Origin: Prinia subflava | Taxonomy: Eukaryota; Chordata; Aves; Passeriformes; Cisticolidae | DNA: 64,000 bases | Direction of reading: 5' to 3' | Assembly (NCBI RefSeq): GCF_021018805.1 | Contig: NC_086250.1 | Coordinates: forward strand, 61,567,322 to 61,631,321 | In this document: one piece after another, positions 22,612-35,497 of the stretch | Layout of the letters: every line of letters starts with the position of its first letter | How positions within the stretch are numbered: the first letter of the stretch is position 1 | Made by a program: the position numbers and the translations under genes | Notes under the pieces: generated by a model | Seen by the model: the letters and a program-made list of their open reading frames with translations, nothing else | Told to the model about the DNA's origin: nothing | Database searches by the model: none

Positions 22612-25600
22612 GTCAGTGCTCAGTGCTGCTTCTCACAATTGCCTGTGTATTCATGTTCTCTGTTCTGTCCTGTTGTAAGTGTGGATATGAGAAGGTGAGA
22701 AATGTTTTGGGGTTTTTTTTATGGTCATCATAACCTGTACAAAACCCCTGAAAGATAGAAGAATACTTTTTTGTTCATTCAGGTGTACTATTTCCTTTTT
22801 TTGAAAGAGAATACTTAGGTTAGAAACAGTGGAATAGCAGCATAAAATAAAAATATTAACTCTCTATCTTTCTGAGGAGATAGTTTGCATTCTATTCTAA
22901 GGCAGAAGACATGGTCTTGAGAATGCACAAAACCTAAGCCTCTGCCCATAGCTGGGGAGAAAAGCTCCTTCTCCTCTGACTGTGTTGAATTGCAGGCATG
23001 AGCATGGCATAGCAAGGAGCTTTTGTTTGCTTGCCAGATGTTGTGAATTACTCCACTTGTCAGAAGTGCAAAGGAATGGAATGTGAATTGTTTCTGTATA
23101 GCCAAGAGGCTAACAAGCCTTCACCCCTCTCCCTGCTGGTACTGAATCCTGCTACATTGGTAGCAATTATCCTCTTCTCTCAAATTGCCTAGCTGATTAA
23201 TGTAATTAGGATGAACAAGGGGCTGTTAATTCTAACCACTATTTAGCTTGGAGTTTGCTGCTGCTTTGTCCAGTCTCATGAGAGATTAGGCACCTGAAAC
23301 CCTGAGCACTCTACAGTTTTGGCAGTTAGCTTAATAAAAGATATTTCTCCTGACAAACACTGCTCTGAGAGTAAGTAGTGCCATGATTTGCTCCATTATT
23401 GAATTTGTGGGCTCACCTAGCAAAGGCTGGCCAGAGGTTACTGTGATCCCCCTCCAGCTCAGGCAAGCAGGGCTCTGTGGGCAGTGTGGGAGCTGCTGGT
23501 TTGGGGGAATCCTCAGCTGCTCCCTGGCACTGCACAGCTCTGCACCAGCTGCCTTACTTCTGTCCCCTGCATGTCTGACAAATGTGTGTCATAGTTAGAT
23601 CATTATGTAAATTAGTTATTAATTAAACTAATTAATTGTTTGACAAATATGCTTTGGACAAGTGCATGTTTGTCCTGGAATTCTGGGAAGATGTGAGCAC
23701 TTCCATTCCTGTGTTACATTGGGATTAGTCTAGACTACTTCCTCAAGAAGTCTGCATTCAAAACAATATTTTTGAGTTATTCCTTCTTTTATGGAGAAAT
23801 CATTTTATAAAGAAAAGTGTTCCCTTTAGTTTTATATTAGTTTGAAACCACTTTTAATGCCAGATATTAGTATACATAGCTTTCCATTTTTACTAAGTTT
23901 GAACTATTTTAAAAGATGTTTTAAAATTCTGAGCAATGCTGCTTGATGTTTTTAATATAGCACTGCTTCTGTTTTGCACAAGAATGTGGTTGTCTTCTGT
24001 CTTAAAACTGCCTCAAAAACATAAATGACCAGAGAGGCACTTGGTGAGAGCAACTATGATCTCTCTTCTGATCATGTACTCACAGTGTGAGCTGCTCTCC
24101 TGCTGCAACTCATTGTTATGTCAAAATAAATCAGTATTTTATTTTTTTGTAAGCATCACAATGAGCAGGTTAACTCCCCTGAACAATTTAAGCTCGAAGC
24201 CACATCCCTGGGCTGTTTGCTAGATAGAACATAGTGGTCATCTCAAATGCAAATGGCACCAACATGGATTTTTTCTTTCTTCAGTGTGCGCTCAAAGGTA
24301 GTGCTACCTGATGCTGCTTGATCAGAACATAGACTTTTTATACTACAGCACTTACACCAGGCTGCATTTGTGTTCAGAGGAGAGAATAGCTGCTTCAAAA
24401 GGGCAACACAACTCATCCTAATAGAGCATACAGCAGAGACCAGTGCTCTGTCTTCTGCAAATATGTATTTCTTTCTTTCATTAACTGTAAGGCAGCCTGA
24501 GTTGGCCATGTATAACTTAGACATTCAGACACCTTGCTCTGAACAGATGCATCCCACTGAAATGTTTGAGGCCATCTGTAACATTAATTCTGTCTTTTTT
24601 TTCTAGAAGCAAAGGCACACAAAGTTTGTGAGAGTGTGATGGGTTAACTGAAAGGCCCATATACTAAAAAGAAAATAATTCCTCAGCCTAGAAATTATTT
24701 TCATTATTGGAGTTAAAATTAATGTTATTTGAAAGGGGAGATTAAAGGGAAGTACTTTTTCCTATTTTGGTATTATGTTTTGCATTCAGTAATGCCTTGC
24801 ATAGAATTCAGTTATCTTATTAGGGGTCATCTTAGGCCCTGCACAGTTATCTTTTATTTTTTGCAGGGTTTTTTTTGTGACTGAGTAAACAGCAGGAAAA
24901 TATGTCTTGAAAGGCATACTGTTAGATATGTGGATTGCAGATTGTGAATAGGAAGGCTGAAACTCCTGCAGTAGATTTTTAAGCTGCTTATTTTTCAGGT
25001 TAATAGTGTTTTCCCAGACCTTTTAAGATCTTGTTTTGTTAAATCATGCATGGAAGAGCCTGATAGAAAAATTGAAAAATATTGCAAGACACTAAATTTT
25101 TATTTTCATTCTGAATTCCTGCAGATCTACCTCTTCATGTTCCCTATCATCAGTTACAGCTTTTTGAATGTGAAGTGTAAATTTTATGTAAGGAATATAC
25201 AGACTTTTTTTTCCCCTTTTTTTAAAGTACAAATACCGTTTTCCCTTTCATTCTCTTCCCATCAGAGCATGGTCCATAGGGGCTGAGTGTCCCTGGTTTG
25301 CTCTGCTCCAAAGGGGCTGAGATTTGCCAGCCTGAGATGTGTGATGCTGCTCAGGGGAGCAGCCACACCCACGTGTCACACTAAAAGCATTTCAAACTAA
25401 AGCTGATGCCTCAGAGTCAATGACCATAAAAACCCCTCAAATTTTAGTATATACATTAAGTGGTATTGTAATCTTAGCTTTGTTTGTCCTATTACCTTTT
25501 TATTCCTTTATGTGATTGACTACACCATTTTTTCCCAGATATTAGGAGAATGTCACACAGCACTAAGAGAGCTGTAAGTGTCAAAGTTAATTTCACCCAG

Positions 25601-27912
25601 ACTGGGGTTTTTTGCCTTACTCTTCAGAAACCCCCTGGAGTCTCTCCATTCCTTCTCTATTGCACGGCCCAACACACCAAAGGCACAATTTCACAGGCAG
25701 CATTTCCATCCTTCTGACTGCCAGCGTGCTACAGGGATGCATTTTGGCTGCTGATGAGCTGCTGCCTCCCATTTTGATGGCCTGTCCCTTATGACACTGT
25801 TAACTATCTGTTCAGTGGGAGCATTTGCACACAGTGCCTACCTGGCATCTAGATAAAACCCATGGAATATCCATAGATTTTTTTCCAAGTGGTGACATCT
25901 GGCTTGTTAGCTGACTTGGCTCCCATCTGCTTTACAGACCCCATTGCTAATGAACGTGCCACCATCCCAGGGAGCTGTTCTGGGTCAGACACTTGCAGAT
26001 CAGATGGGCTGATTCACCCTTCTGCAGAAAGGGGTTTTTTGTTCTTTGGTTTTGCTTTTTAACGATCTTCACATTTGGCGAGAATAAAAGAATTTCATCA
26101 CAGGACTGTAAATCTATTCACCTCTGATGCTTCTGTCTAGAGTTTCATTGCCTGAATACTGTCTCCAACAAGAGAGCTGCAGAAACAAATAGAACCTGCC
26201 TGGCTAAATGGTGTAGAACTGTGAGCCTGACTGTCTGGAGCTATCTATGGGGTTATCTTAGCAATGAGATTGAGGAGGATATTCTGGCTTGTCCTAGACC
26301 CTATGGATATACAAAACATCTTAGGCAGTAGACAGATTTTGATAACAGAACTGGAATGTGGCTGATTTAGAAGCTGGATTTAGAGGAGGATTATGATATT
26401 GTGTATGTAACAGTGGGTGAGGGAAATTGAAGTCCTGTCTGCATTTTACTGGCTCTGGCTGTAGCTTGTCTATGATTTTACCAAACTTACTACAAATTAG
26501 GACCAACTCCTCTAAAACAAAAGAAGTTATCTTTATAAAGAATTGAGTGGCAAAAATACACATCAAAATTTATATTTTAAATAAAGATGTTATCTTCATG
26601 CAATAGAATTAACAAAGCCTGATTTTCTATCATCCTAATTTAAAAACTGGCCAGGAAGCAAGGAGGAGAATGGCATTGCCAATCTGCAACATACAAACTC
26701 TCATCATAGGGTTGAGTCCAGTTTCTCTGCTCTGCTCAGGTGCCATTTTTGGAGTGCAATGGAGACAGCCTGTGAAGAATGTGTAGGTTAGGGGCTGATG
26801 GCATTCTGAGTCATCTCAGTGCTCTTTACCTTAGTTATGAGCAAGTAAGACTCAGATGAATTCCTGAGACATGCAGTGAAATTTGGGGAGTGAGCAACAG
26901 GACATTAATTGAAATTAATTGTTGTTGTGTAGCACAATAGTGTGTATCTAGGAGAAAATGTAAACTACTCTAAAACCACGGAGTCACAATAATAAACACA
27001 AGCTCAGCAGGGACACTTCAGCATTGCTGCAGACTGGGGAAAAAAAACCTATCAATATTTTGGAGCACAAGGATGGAATCACACTTAATTCAAATATCAC
27101 TAAACAGGGATGTTCCAGACTAATCCAGAGTTCTGTCAATAAAACCAGCAATCCTCTCAAGGAGTTTTGTGGCATTAAAAGGGTTGCAGAAAGTAGCTTT
27201 GGGAAAAATTGAAGACATGGAAATATGTTTATGCAGAGACTCAGATGCAATAGTTGCTGTGGTTTACAGTAAAAAGGATTATGAGAAGGTAGGGAAGTGA
27301 TAAAAGCACTGACTACAGGGCAGGTTGCAAGAAAAGCAGCTCAGGAACATTTTTCTTTACCACTTCATGATGTGAGAACAAGAGAATATTCAATGAAATC
27401 ACAATGTATACATTTAAAATCAAAGGGTTTACTTCACAAAATGTTCAGTGAACTCACTTCACCGAAAATTGTTTACATCAAGAATTTAAGGATCTAAAAA
27501 GGATTGGTGGTTTAGAAGGATGTAATAATTTTGTTACAACTCTAATGCTATATTTTAAAGCTTCACCTGATTTCTGGTGACAATAAGCCACGGTAAGATC
27601 TGATGTAGGGAACAGCTTTGTCTGCTTTGGAGATGTTGCAACTTTTGTGTGAGATGGAACTGCTAATTTTCATACTCGTTCAAAAACACATTTATTAGGC
27701 ACAAGATTAATAAACCACCTCACTTTTTTCTGTCTTGGGTCCTTCACTATTTTCCATGCCCATGTTTGGTTTCTCTGGGAATATTGCCTAATCAATAAAC
27801 CTGGAATAATGACCTAACTGAAAATGCCCTTAGTTAAGAGATGCAAATTATCCTGACTGATCTTGTGCTATCAGATGATTACATTTCTTTTCTATCTTAT
27901 GTTTTTTAATAG
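22612..27912 (+). other. RELN: Intron 9 of window (5.3 kb)
   Basis: Second longest intron here. AT-rich with small GC-richer stretches (about 23430-23570 and 25290-25370). No transposon, RNA gene or plausible exon was recognised. Acceptor gttttttaatag. Confidence 0.75.
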
Positions 27913-27989
27913 GCTAGTTCAATTTTATGTACAACTTGGAAGCAAGACTGCTGGTAACTCCTGCAACAGACCAAGAGCCAGGAATGAAG
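27913..27989 (+). CDS. RELN: Reelin exon 10 of 32: subrepeat 3B strand (77 nt)
   Basis: The shortest exon in the window. Phase 2 in, phase 1 out, residues about 1505-1531. It encodes [14 protein letters not shown], then [11 protein letters not shown], the B-type segment whose cysteine is shared with 2B, 4B and 6B. It matches reelin residue for residue apart from conservative changes, and both flanking codons restore the frame. The donor is gtaaag. Skipping it would shift the frame. Confidence 0.93.
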
Positions 27990-29396
27990 GTAAAGCCCCT
28001 TTTCTTTATAATAAGCCTTTTTCATTTTGCATCTTCTGCAGTGTTTTTGCCTTTTGCTGCTTTTACAAAATCAAGAAGATTTTTTTTAAGAAAAATCAAT
28101 TACATCCTCAGTTTTCATAAATGTTGGGGAACTGTCTGTAGGAGCAACTGTGTGAGCTGTGGTGGTCTAAGAAAAACAACATTTACAAAGCAAGGTGTAA
28201 TACCTTGTATTAAACTATTTGATAGTGTTGGAAAACAGGTAAATTTACCAGTCCACAGGACTTTTGATAAGGTTTGAAATAAAAGGAATGAAATTCAAGT
28301 TCAGGATAAAGTGGGCAAACTGTTTCTGACCTGAAGAAATGTTGTGTACCTGAGAATTTGTTCATTTTTTCAACTACACCAGTGGGTCTAATAAAAAATT
28401 GCCTTCCAGAACAAGCTTATGCATGATTTCCCCAAAACATAAGATTCTAAAGTTGCAGCTGAAAATGCATTTAGTCTGAATAAATTCATCTCTCCCAGAT
28501 GTCTCCTCTCTTATTTGACACCCATGTTTAAAGTTACTGTGGTGGAGAACTGGTGTTTGAGAAGGATCAGCATTCTGGGAGCAGATTCCTATGCAAAGTG
28601 GTCTAGTTGCATGAAGACAGACCACTGATATGAGAGATGAGAAAATTTAATTTTCCTCTCAGTATAAAGCATTTAACATAAGTGGATTTTTTGCTGGTAT
28701 TTGGCATTTACATTGACTCACTCACTGAGGAAAGCTGTCATCTTGCAGCACAGATTACACCAAGGGTTTGATTCTCCACTCATTTGCACCGGTATAAGAT
28801 ACCAGAAAAAAAAAATCTGTTATCTTTGAACATACACCAGTATAAAAGAGTTTTAAGAGAAGAAATATGCACAGGTGCTTCTTTCTTGTATTATCACTTT
28901 TGATGAGCTTTGCTGGGCTTCTGTTGTGCTCTAGTATTTGCCATACTGTGTGCATGATACAAAGGCTATCTTAAATTTTCTAAATAGTATGATAATTAAT
29001 TCCCAAGGATGCTGTGAGCTTGCATACATAGCAGGAGGATTGTAATCCCAGTTATCAGAATTAAAACTTAGTCTTTCACACAAACTGCAACGATACTCAA
29101 CATGAAATAAATACTGTGTAAAGAAAATCACATTGTTCCTCTTATTTCTGTGGTATGACCATCAGTTTCCCTGAGAGCATAAAAGATGGAGTTTGGTGAA
29201 AACAGTCAAGATGGCATGTGGCAGCTGGTGACCCACGTCACCTTTGCAGCAGGACTGGCCACAAAAGGAGCTGCCTGGAGGGTGGGGCACCCGTCAGAAG
29301 GCATGTGCACCAGATGGGAGCTGGCAGCACAGGGTGAACTGCCCCCTCTTTGCTCTGCACAGTCACACTAACTGCTTCTCCTCATTTGAAACACAG
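27990..29396 (+). other. RELN: Intron 10 of window (1.4 kb)
   Basis: No recognisable element. The T-rich stretch near the start and a GC-richer 29190-29370 portion next to the following exon are unremarkable. Confidence 0.75.
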
Positions 29397-29555
29397 GGCT
29401 TGTTGTTCAGTACACAAACGACAATGGGATCAGCTGGAGCTTGCTGCGAGAGCTGGATTTCCTGTCCTACCTGGAGCCCCAGGTCGTGTCCATAGACCTG
29501 CCCCGGGAGGCCAAGACCCCTGCCACCGCCTTCCGCTGGTGGCAGCCACAGCATG
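29397..29555 (+). CDS. RELN: Reelin exon 11 of 32: 3B Asp box and FRWWQP strand
   Basis: 159 nt, phase 1 at both ends. Residues about 1531-1584. It carries the Asp box [18 protein letters not shown], the segment [20 protein letters not shown] and a split Gly codon at the end. The FRWWQP signature marks every B subrepeat here (also at 15220, 38205, 50150 and 60925). As a symmetric exon, its skipping would keep frame but delete the 3B Asp box. Repeat 3 begins the central region linked to receptor binding. Donor gtgagc. Confidence 0.96.
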
Positions 29556-31497
29556 GTGAGCAGGGCCCTCCAAAAATGCATTCAGCAGCTTTACACAGCC
29601 CACCTGTCAGTGCTGCTCGGTGTGGGCATGCTGTGCTCAAACCTCAGCTCATGATAAACATGGTAGTTGGAACAGCTGGATGCTGTAAGAGCATATTTGG
29701 GCTTTCCTGAGTCACACTGTGGCTATGGTTTTCTTTTATAGCACCAAGCTGGTGAGTGGGCTTAAGAGTAAAATTGTTTAAGAGCTAAGTTTAAAGCAAA
29801 GAAGCTGACATAACAGGAGGGAGGGGGGAAATTACTTTTAAAAAACAAAGCTTAAATAAGATCAGAGCTTTTACCTGAGTATAGAGTGACCTGGGATGCC
29901 AAATGGCTTACACTCTTCATCTCATTTTTTCTCTGTTTTGGAAGTGAAGGCACAACTTGGCCTTGAATCTGCCTGGTGGCTCCCATCTCACTATTTTAAT
30001 ATCTTCACACTCCAGAACAGGACTCTCTCCTGCCACCATTTCCAGTGTCCACGAGCCCACTCCCCTGCCCCTGCCAAACCATTCAGCCACCTCCCACATC
30101 CTCAACTGAAAGATAAACCCTGGAGCTGACTGATTCCTACAGCCACTGCAAGAGCTCTCACCTCACATGGGGGCACATTACCACTACTAAAAGTGTCCTG
30201 ATTAGGTGTTACCTTTGCACAAGGTAGCAGCTCCTGGATCTGCAGGAAATATAAGGCAATATTCATAAATATAGCAAAGTACATTTTGACAGCAATTCCT
30301 TGGGGAGCAAAGCACATACGTTACATTTAGGTAATTATAGTATGCAGCTCCTTTGACATCATTTGTCATTTTGATGGCTGATTTTATTCACACATTTTCT
30401 TGCATGTGCTGGACTTAATTGTCCTCACTAGCTAAGAGAATAGACAAGACAAGAGGGATGTGATTCAGTTAAGAAGAGAGTTCCTTTGGTGAAAAATGCT
30501 GAGCCATGGCTGGGGCACCACAGACCATCGTTCTGTGATGATCACTTGCATTGGTGAGTGGTGCAATGTCCAACACTCTGCTCCCTGTAGTTGCCTTGGT
30601 GGCACCTGGATGACATCTGTCCCTGCTGAGGGTCATCACTCTTAAGACATGGATGGCAGCCCTGTGTCTCCCAGTATAAGCAAGGTCTCATGACTGGAAG
30701 TTGTAATATCACATTCCACCTCAGTGCCTACAGGTGACAACCAGTTCTGATCAGAGATGTTGGTTCCTTCATGGACTATCCTCTATCTGCCACTCCTCAG
30801 TTCAGAGTAGCCCTATCAGCCATGACCCACGTTCCTCTTGGTGGCAAGGGAAACGTCCTGGCACATTGCTGCAAGCTCACAATTTATTGTAAAGGCTTTT
30901 CTTCCCCTCCTATGAGGGCAGTTATTGTGCAGTAAGATGTTCTTTCCAGCATGCCAGTGGAAAGGTGAATTGAAATGAAGGCTGAAGAAATGGGCTGGAG
31001 ATGATAAAAGAGAAATGCCTGCAGGCTGGAGAGCAAGAGCAGAGAGATTTCCAGGAAGGAGAACAGCACTTCTGTAAATATTATCTATATGCAGAGCCTT
31101 CAGCATTTTCCTTCATGCTCTATTCACTTTCATACAAAAGCTGTTTTGGGAACTAGACAGAGGCCTTTCCAATTTAGCTGTGGGGAATAGCAGGAAGGTT
31201 GTGACCCATAAAATGAAAATCCCCAATCTAGGGGCTCAGGGAGTATGTCATCCAAACAGAGAGAGAGCATATGATGGCAAAGGCACTGAAGCTAAAGAAA
31301 TGAAGAGGGAAATACCTGTGTTCATCTGTAATAGAAATATGCTCTAGAGTCCAGGTGCATCCTCTAGCAATGTTTCAGTCTTGTTTAACAGCACTCAGTC
31401 TGTGTGACTGAGCACTGCTCACTGAGTGAACACAGCATATGGGCATTGGAAACAGCTTACAGGGACTCCACTAACCTGTCTGTTCTGGTTTTTGTAG
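29556..31497 (+). other. RELN: Intron 11 of window (1.9 kb)
   Basis: No transposon or gene recognised. A mid-intron stretch of near-average GC (30480-30760) has no clear identity. Acceptor tgttctggtttttgtag. Confidence 0.75.
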
Positions 31498-31686
31498 GGA
31501 AGCATTCAGCTCAGTGGGCTTTGGATGATGTGCTTATAGGGATGAATGACAGCTCTCAGACTGGCTTCCAAGATAAATTTGATGGAACTGTGGATTTACA
31601 AGCAAGCTGGTACAGAATACAAGGAGGTCAAGTAGACATTGACTGCCTGTCTATGGATACAGCTCTCATGTTCAGTGAAAACATTG
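31498..31686 (+). CDS. RELN: Reelin exon 12 of 32: end of 3B, start of repeat 4A
   Basis: 189 nt, phase 1 at both ends. Residues about 1584-1647. It encodes [13 protein letters not shown], the NDS sequon in GMNDSSQ, the repeat-opening [20 protein letters not shown] and a segment ending ALMFSENIG. It joins repeat 3 to repeat 4 without an intron at the boundary. The frame stays open into the intron on the 3' side, but the gtatgt donor and loss of similarity set the end. Only 243 bp separate it from the next exon. Confidence 0.96.
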
Positions 31687-31929
31687 GTATGTGTCATCAA
31701 ACATTGCTACATTTTGTATGGGTCTATTTTCTAAATTATATAAGGATCAAGTTTTACAAGATGGGAGGTATAGACAAATCCAGGTATTTAGTAATCTGTA
31801 GGGAAGAGAAGGCTGGAAAAAGGTGAAGATAGAGGTAACAATGTTTGAATGACAGTGTTGAAAGCATATGCTGAAGGTACACTTTGTTGTTGTTATTGTA
31901 TTTGGGTTTTTTTTCCTCTCTTTTCTTAG

Positions 31930-32203
31930 GAAAACCTCGTTATGCTGAGACTTGGGACTTCCATGTATCAGCCTCCACATTCCTGCAGTTTGAGCTGAGC
32001 ATGGGCTGCAGCAAGCCATACAGCAATTCCCACAGTGTGCACCTGCAGTATTCCCTGAACAACGGCAGAGACTGGCACCTGGTGACAGAGGAGTGTGTCC
32101 CCCCCACAATCGGCTGCCAGCAGTACACCGAGAGCTCCATCTACACTTCAGAGAGATTCCAGAACTGGAAGAGGGTTACTGTCTACCTCCCACCCTCAAC
32201 CAA
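31930..32203 (+). CDS. RELN: Reelin exon 13 of 32: subrepeat 4A with Asp box
   Basis: 274 nt, the longest exon in the window. Phase 1 in, phase 2 out, residues about 1647-1738. It begins [20 protein letters not shown] and continues without a break into [12 protein letters not shown]. In repeats 3, 5 and 7 an intron falls exactly at that point. It then holds the Asp box YSLNNGRDW, the cysteine loop ECVPPTIGC, and [20 protein letters not shown]. The last two bases (aa) join c of the next exon to give Asn. Acceptor with a long T/C run (ttttttttcctctcttttcttag), donor gtgagc. Confidence 0.97.
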
Positions 32204-33505
32204 GTGAGCACTGCTCTTCTGGTTGTTTAGCATGACAGAGGTTTTGCTGATCTAATTAGAACAAACATCCTCCAGCTTGAGAATGTTCTGCATGTCTTTT
32301 AAATTTTTAAATGTGTGTTGTCACGCCACCAGAATGTTAAATTTCACTTCAAAATATTTCATCAGCTATAATGTGAAGTGTAGAGACTTAAGGAAGTTAC
32401 AACTTTGATGAATGAATTCCTAAGTCTTGCCTATAATTTATGACAGTGAGAACAAGAATGCTAAACCAGCTTTTCTAACATTTATGCAATAAGGAGCAAG
32501 AATAAATACCCTGATCATCCTTTTCTACAGTACTGTTTTCTGTCATTGCACATTAAGTTGTCATCCAACATTCAGGCGTGTCAGTCACAGCACTCAGCAA
32601 GCCAGAACACGTCACTGGACGTGCCACCTTCACCCTTTCCACCAGGAGGAGAGTTCTGCAAACCTCCTCAGGATATCACAGGGCTGGAAATGGATGTGGC
32701 AGATGTGCTGGCATCCATCTCTCTGAATAAAATCATGCTCTGGTTTAGGAATGACAGGTAGTGATGACACTGCTTACCATTGTTCTGAGTAGTTCTGTAA
32801 TTCTTCAGAGCCCCCTACACATTGCCTTTGTACGTTTCATCACCCAGAAAATGCACTGGTAAAAATGGACACACAGTAAATGAACTGGGCCTGGGGTTCC
32901 CATCTTGGTTCCCAATTCCACAGTTCACTCCAGAGCGCCATGCATCATCTTCCAAAGAATTTTTTTTCTCCAAAATAATTTCCTCATTTGAGGATAACGA
33001 GGCAGTCAGCAGTGACAGCAGTGTGTATGTATGTGCATATTTGTATATATATATTCATAAATTCTTATATATAGATAGATATGAACATATATAACCATTG
33101 TTTTTATCTTTACATAGCACTTAGTACAAATGAACTTTCATAATCTCTTACTTTGCTGATGCAATTTTATTGTTTCCATTCTGCTAGCAACACATGGAGC
33201 TCTCAAATGCCAATGGAAATAATAATTTTTGCTCAACCACTTTGCTGGTCAGCAAATGTCTCAGCAATATTCTTTCTTGATTATCACCTTGGACACCTTT
33301 CTTGAGAATATGCTGGAATTTTGCCTAAAAGACTAACCTGAAATTTAAACTTCCAGTTTCCATTAGAATATGAATCTTTTCAAAATAAGTGGGCTGTGCT
33401 TATTAATATACTTTTCTTCAGAAGCCTGTGGGATTTTCTTTAGTATTTAGCACTTTCTGGATCAGAATTCTGAATGCTGAAATACGTTTCCTCTGTTTAT
33501 AATAG
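32204..33505 (+). other. RELN: Intron 13 of window (1.3 kb)
   Basis: Includes a TA/TG-rich low-complexity stretch at about 33026-33094. Nothing else recognised. Acceptor ctctgtttataatag. Confidence 0.8.
33026..33094. repeat. AT-rich simple-sequence tract
   Basis: Short alternating runs of tgta, tata and ataga (for example gtatatatatattcataa, then atatatagatagatatg). A degenerate microsatellite with no clean unit. Confidence 0.75.
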
Positions 33506-33646
33506 CTCTCCCAGAACAAGGTTCAGATGGATTCAGTACAACTACGCTTCTGGAGTTGATTCTTGGGCTATTGATAACGTGGTCCTGGCCACAGGATGCC
33601 CCTGGATGTGCTCAGGGCACGGCATCTGTGACTCAGGTCATTGCAT
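33506..33646 (+). CDS. RELN: Reelin exon 14 of 32: end of 4A and first part of EGF4
   Basis: 141 nt, phase 2 at both ends. Residues about 1738-1785. It encodes [29 protein letters not shown] and EGF4 cysteines 1-4 ([16 protein letters not shown]). The intron then splits a Met codon (at/g) between cysteines 4 and 5. As I recall the mammalian protein, this site is Asn-Tyr-Thr, a glycosylation sequon; here it is NYA and cannot be used. Donor gtgagt. The next intron is only 88 bp. Confidence 0.96.
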
Positions 33647-33734
33647 GTGAGTAGAAAACTGCTTCAGCTGCTTCATAGAAAGGGTGGTTTTTTATGCAGA
33701 TGGATAATACCTTTTCTTCCCAATGTGCTGCTAG

Positions 33735-33912
33735 GTGTGACAGAGGCTTTGGAGGTCCATACTGTGTCCCTGTCCTTCCTCTGCCGTCTGTCCTGAAGGA
33801 TGATTTCAATGGTAACTTGCATCCAGACCTTTGGCCTGAAGTCTACGGTGCTGAGAGGGGAAACCTGAATGGTGACACCATCAAGTCTGGAACAGCTCTC
33901 ATTTTCAAAGGG
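33735..33912 (+). CDS. RELN: Reelin exon 15 of 32: end of EGF4, start of 4B
   Basis: 178 nt, phase 2 in and phase 0 out. Residues about 1785-1844. It completes EGF4 ([10 protein letters not shown]), then [20 protein letters not shown] and [15 protein letters not shown]. The end was set at ggg/gtcaga, because the next exon starts in phase 0 with EGLRM. The run of four G gives several nominal cut points but only this one keeps frame. It has the same length and phases as the matching exon of repeat 6 (58079-58256). Confidence 0.95.
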
Positions 33913-35412
33913 GTCAGAGATTACTTACATTAAGAAAAAATGAATGAAAACCAGTAGAAAAGTTTCTAAAAATAGAGAGTAAATTTTCTCTCCATATATT
34001 TATATTGAAATATTTTGGCTAGAATTGGACATTTTCATTTTTCTTGTCTTTTCCTACCCAAAACATGCATCATGTTTTCCACAATTTTGTTTGGTTTTTG
34101 TTTTGTTTTGTTGTTGTTGTTGTCTTGTTTGTTTGTTTTGTGGTTTTTTGTTTGGTTTTGGTTTTGGTTTGGTTTGGGGTTGTTTTGTTTTGTTGTTTCT
34201 TTGTTTCTTTGTTTTTTGGGGTTTTTTTATGAACAAATGGGTTTCATCTCTTGGTTGTGTATTATTTTGTTTGTGGTGTAAACTCCTCCTTGACCATCAA
34301 AGGAAATGAATAAATCTCTACACTGAGATTCTTGAAGTGAACTATTTGGAAATATGGTACACATTACAATCATCTTGAAGTCTCCTGATTGGCTTTTTAG
34401 TATTTTGAATAATACAAATTAGTCAGGGCTCTAGTCTGTGTAATCAATGTTTATGTATTTTGTCTGTATTTTACTCAATTCTATCATTTGGATGTTTTCT
34501 AGTTTTTTAAAGACTTATTTTTGTTGATTGCAGATTTCAAAAGGACAGGAAATAGATTTTCTGAATTTTTCAGTTCTTAACAAAATGAATAATAGATTTT
34601 GTTCACAAGCACACAAATTCTCAGCTCATACAAACCTTCATTTGACACTGTGAACTCAGGTGCCCCCCAAAAAGAGAAGTTAAATAATGTTTGGTATATA
34701 AATTAATTCTTTGAATTATTTATTTGCAAAAGCTTGACTCCAGTTCAACCTCTTTAGATTCTTTAAATCCCAAATCACGAGATGTGAACTGTCTGAAATT
34801 TGCATTGCTTGTTCCTGTAGATTGTTCCCTGGGGGAAATGGGTGTGGAAAGGGGGAAGCTCTGAGAGGTGCTTTGCCAGATCTCTGCAGAACAGGGACTG
34901 GCTCTGGTCCCAGGATCCACTCAAGGGCAAGCTCAGCTCTAGGGCTGGACAGGGACTCAGGGGTGCCTATGAGGTTCCCTGCATGTTCCCTTTCCTCACA
35001 GGTCAACAGGTTGCCCCAGAAGAGGATATTTGTACAAAATATGTTTTGAGGTACAGAAAAGGATTCCTAGAGAGGACTGTCCCTGCTGGAAATTAGGGTG
35101 CTTGGCAACTGTACAGTTTGCACAGAAAATGAGTGCAGTAGCTTAGACTCAATGATTGCAGATCACATCCCAGGGTTCAGAGCATGAACTGAAGGAGCTG
35201 TAACTGTGCCTGACCATGCAGTTGTGCCTCTGTCACATCTCAGCTCACTTTACCAAGGGTGGCACTGTCCCCACTTTGTGCCTGGGAACAGCTGTGGTAC
35301 AGAGAACTTCTCCTCTTGCTGCCACCAGCCGACAGCGTCCAAACAACAATAATCTGCAGAACATACTCAATAATGGGAACTGATATTCACATGGTACATT
35401 CTGTGTTTGCAG
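33913..35412 (+). other. RELN: Intron 15 of window (1.5 kb)
   Basis: Contains a 150-bp G/T-only-like tract (34087-34235). The rest is AT-rich with a GC-richer stretch at about 34830-35010. No gene supported. Confidence 0.8.
34087..34235. repeat. T/G-rich low-complexity tract
   Basis: About 150 bases almost purely T and G: gttttgttttg blocks, (ttg)n, gtttgtttg, ttggttttggttttgg and a final gggg-T run. The complementary strand is an A/C tract. Open frames across it (up to 94 codons, all F/L/V/C/W) are artefacts of the composition. Confidence 0.93.
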
Positions 35413-35497
35413 GAAGGACTGAGAATGCTTGTGTCAAGAGATCTAGACTGCACTAATACAGTGTACATCCAGTTTTCATTTAAATTTATTGCCAAAG
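35413..35497 (+). CDS. RELN: Reelin exon 16 of 32: subrepeat 4B (85 nt)
   Basis: 85 nt, phase 0 in and phase 1 out. Residues about 1845-1873. It encodes [16 protein letters not shown], then [12 protein letters not shown] and the first base of Gly. In 2B and 6B one exon covers this segment together with the Asp box; here an extra intron separates them. Acceptor ctgtgtttgcag, donor gtaaga. Confidence 0.95.

Noticed and set aside
31404..31826. 140-codon open frame around exon 12
   Set aside because: Only 31498-31686 matches reelin. The flanks are intron read-through, bounded by good AG and GT sites.
34025..34309. Open frames rich in Phe, Leu and Val that look like a membrane protein
   Set aside because: They are the translation of the T/G low-complexity tract.
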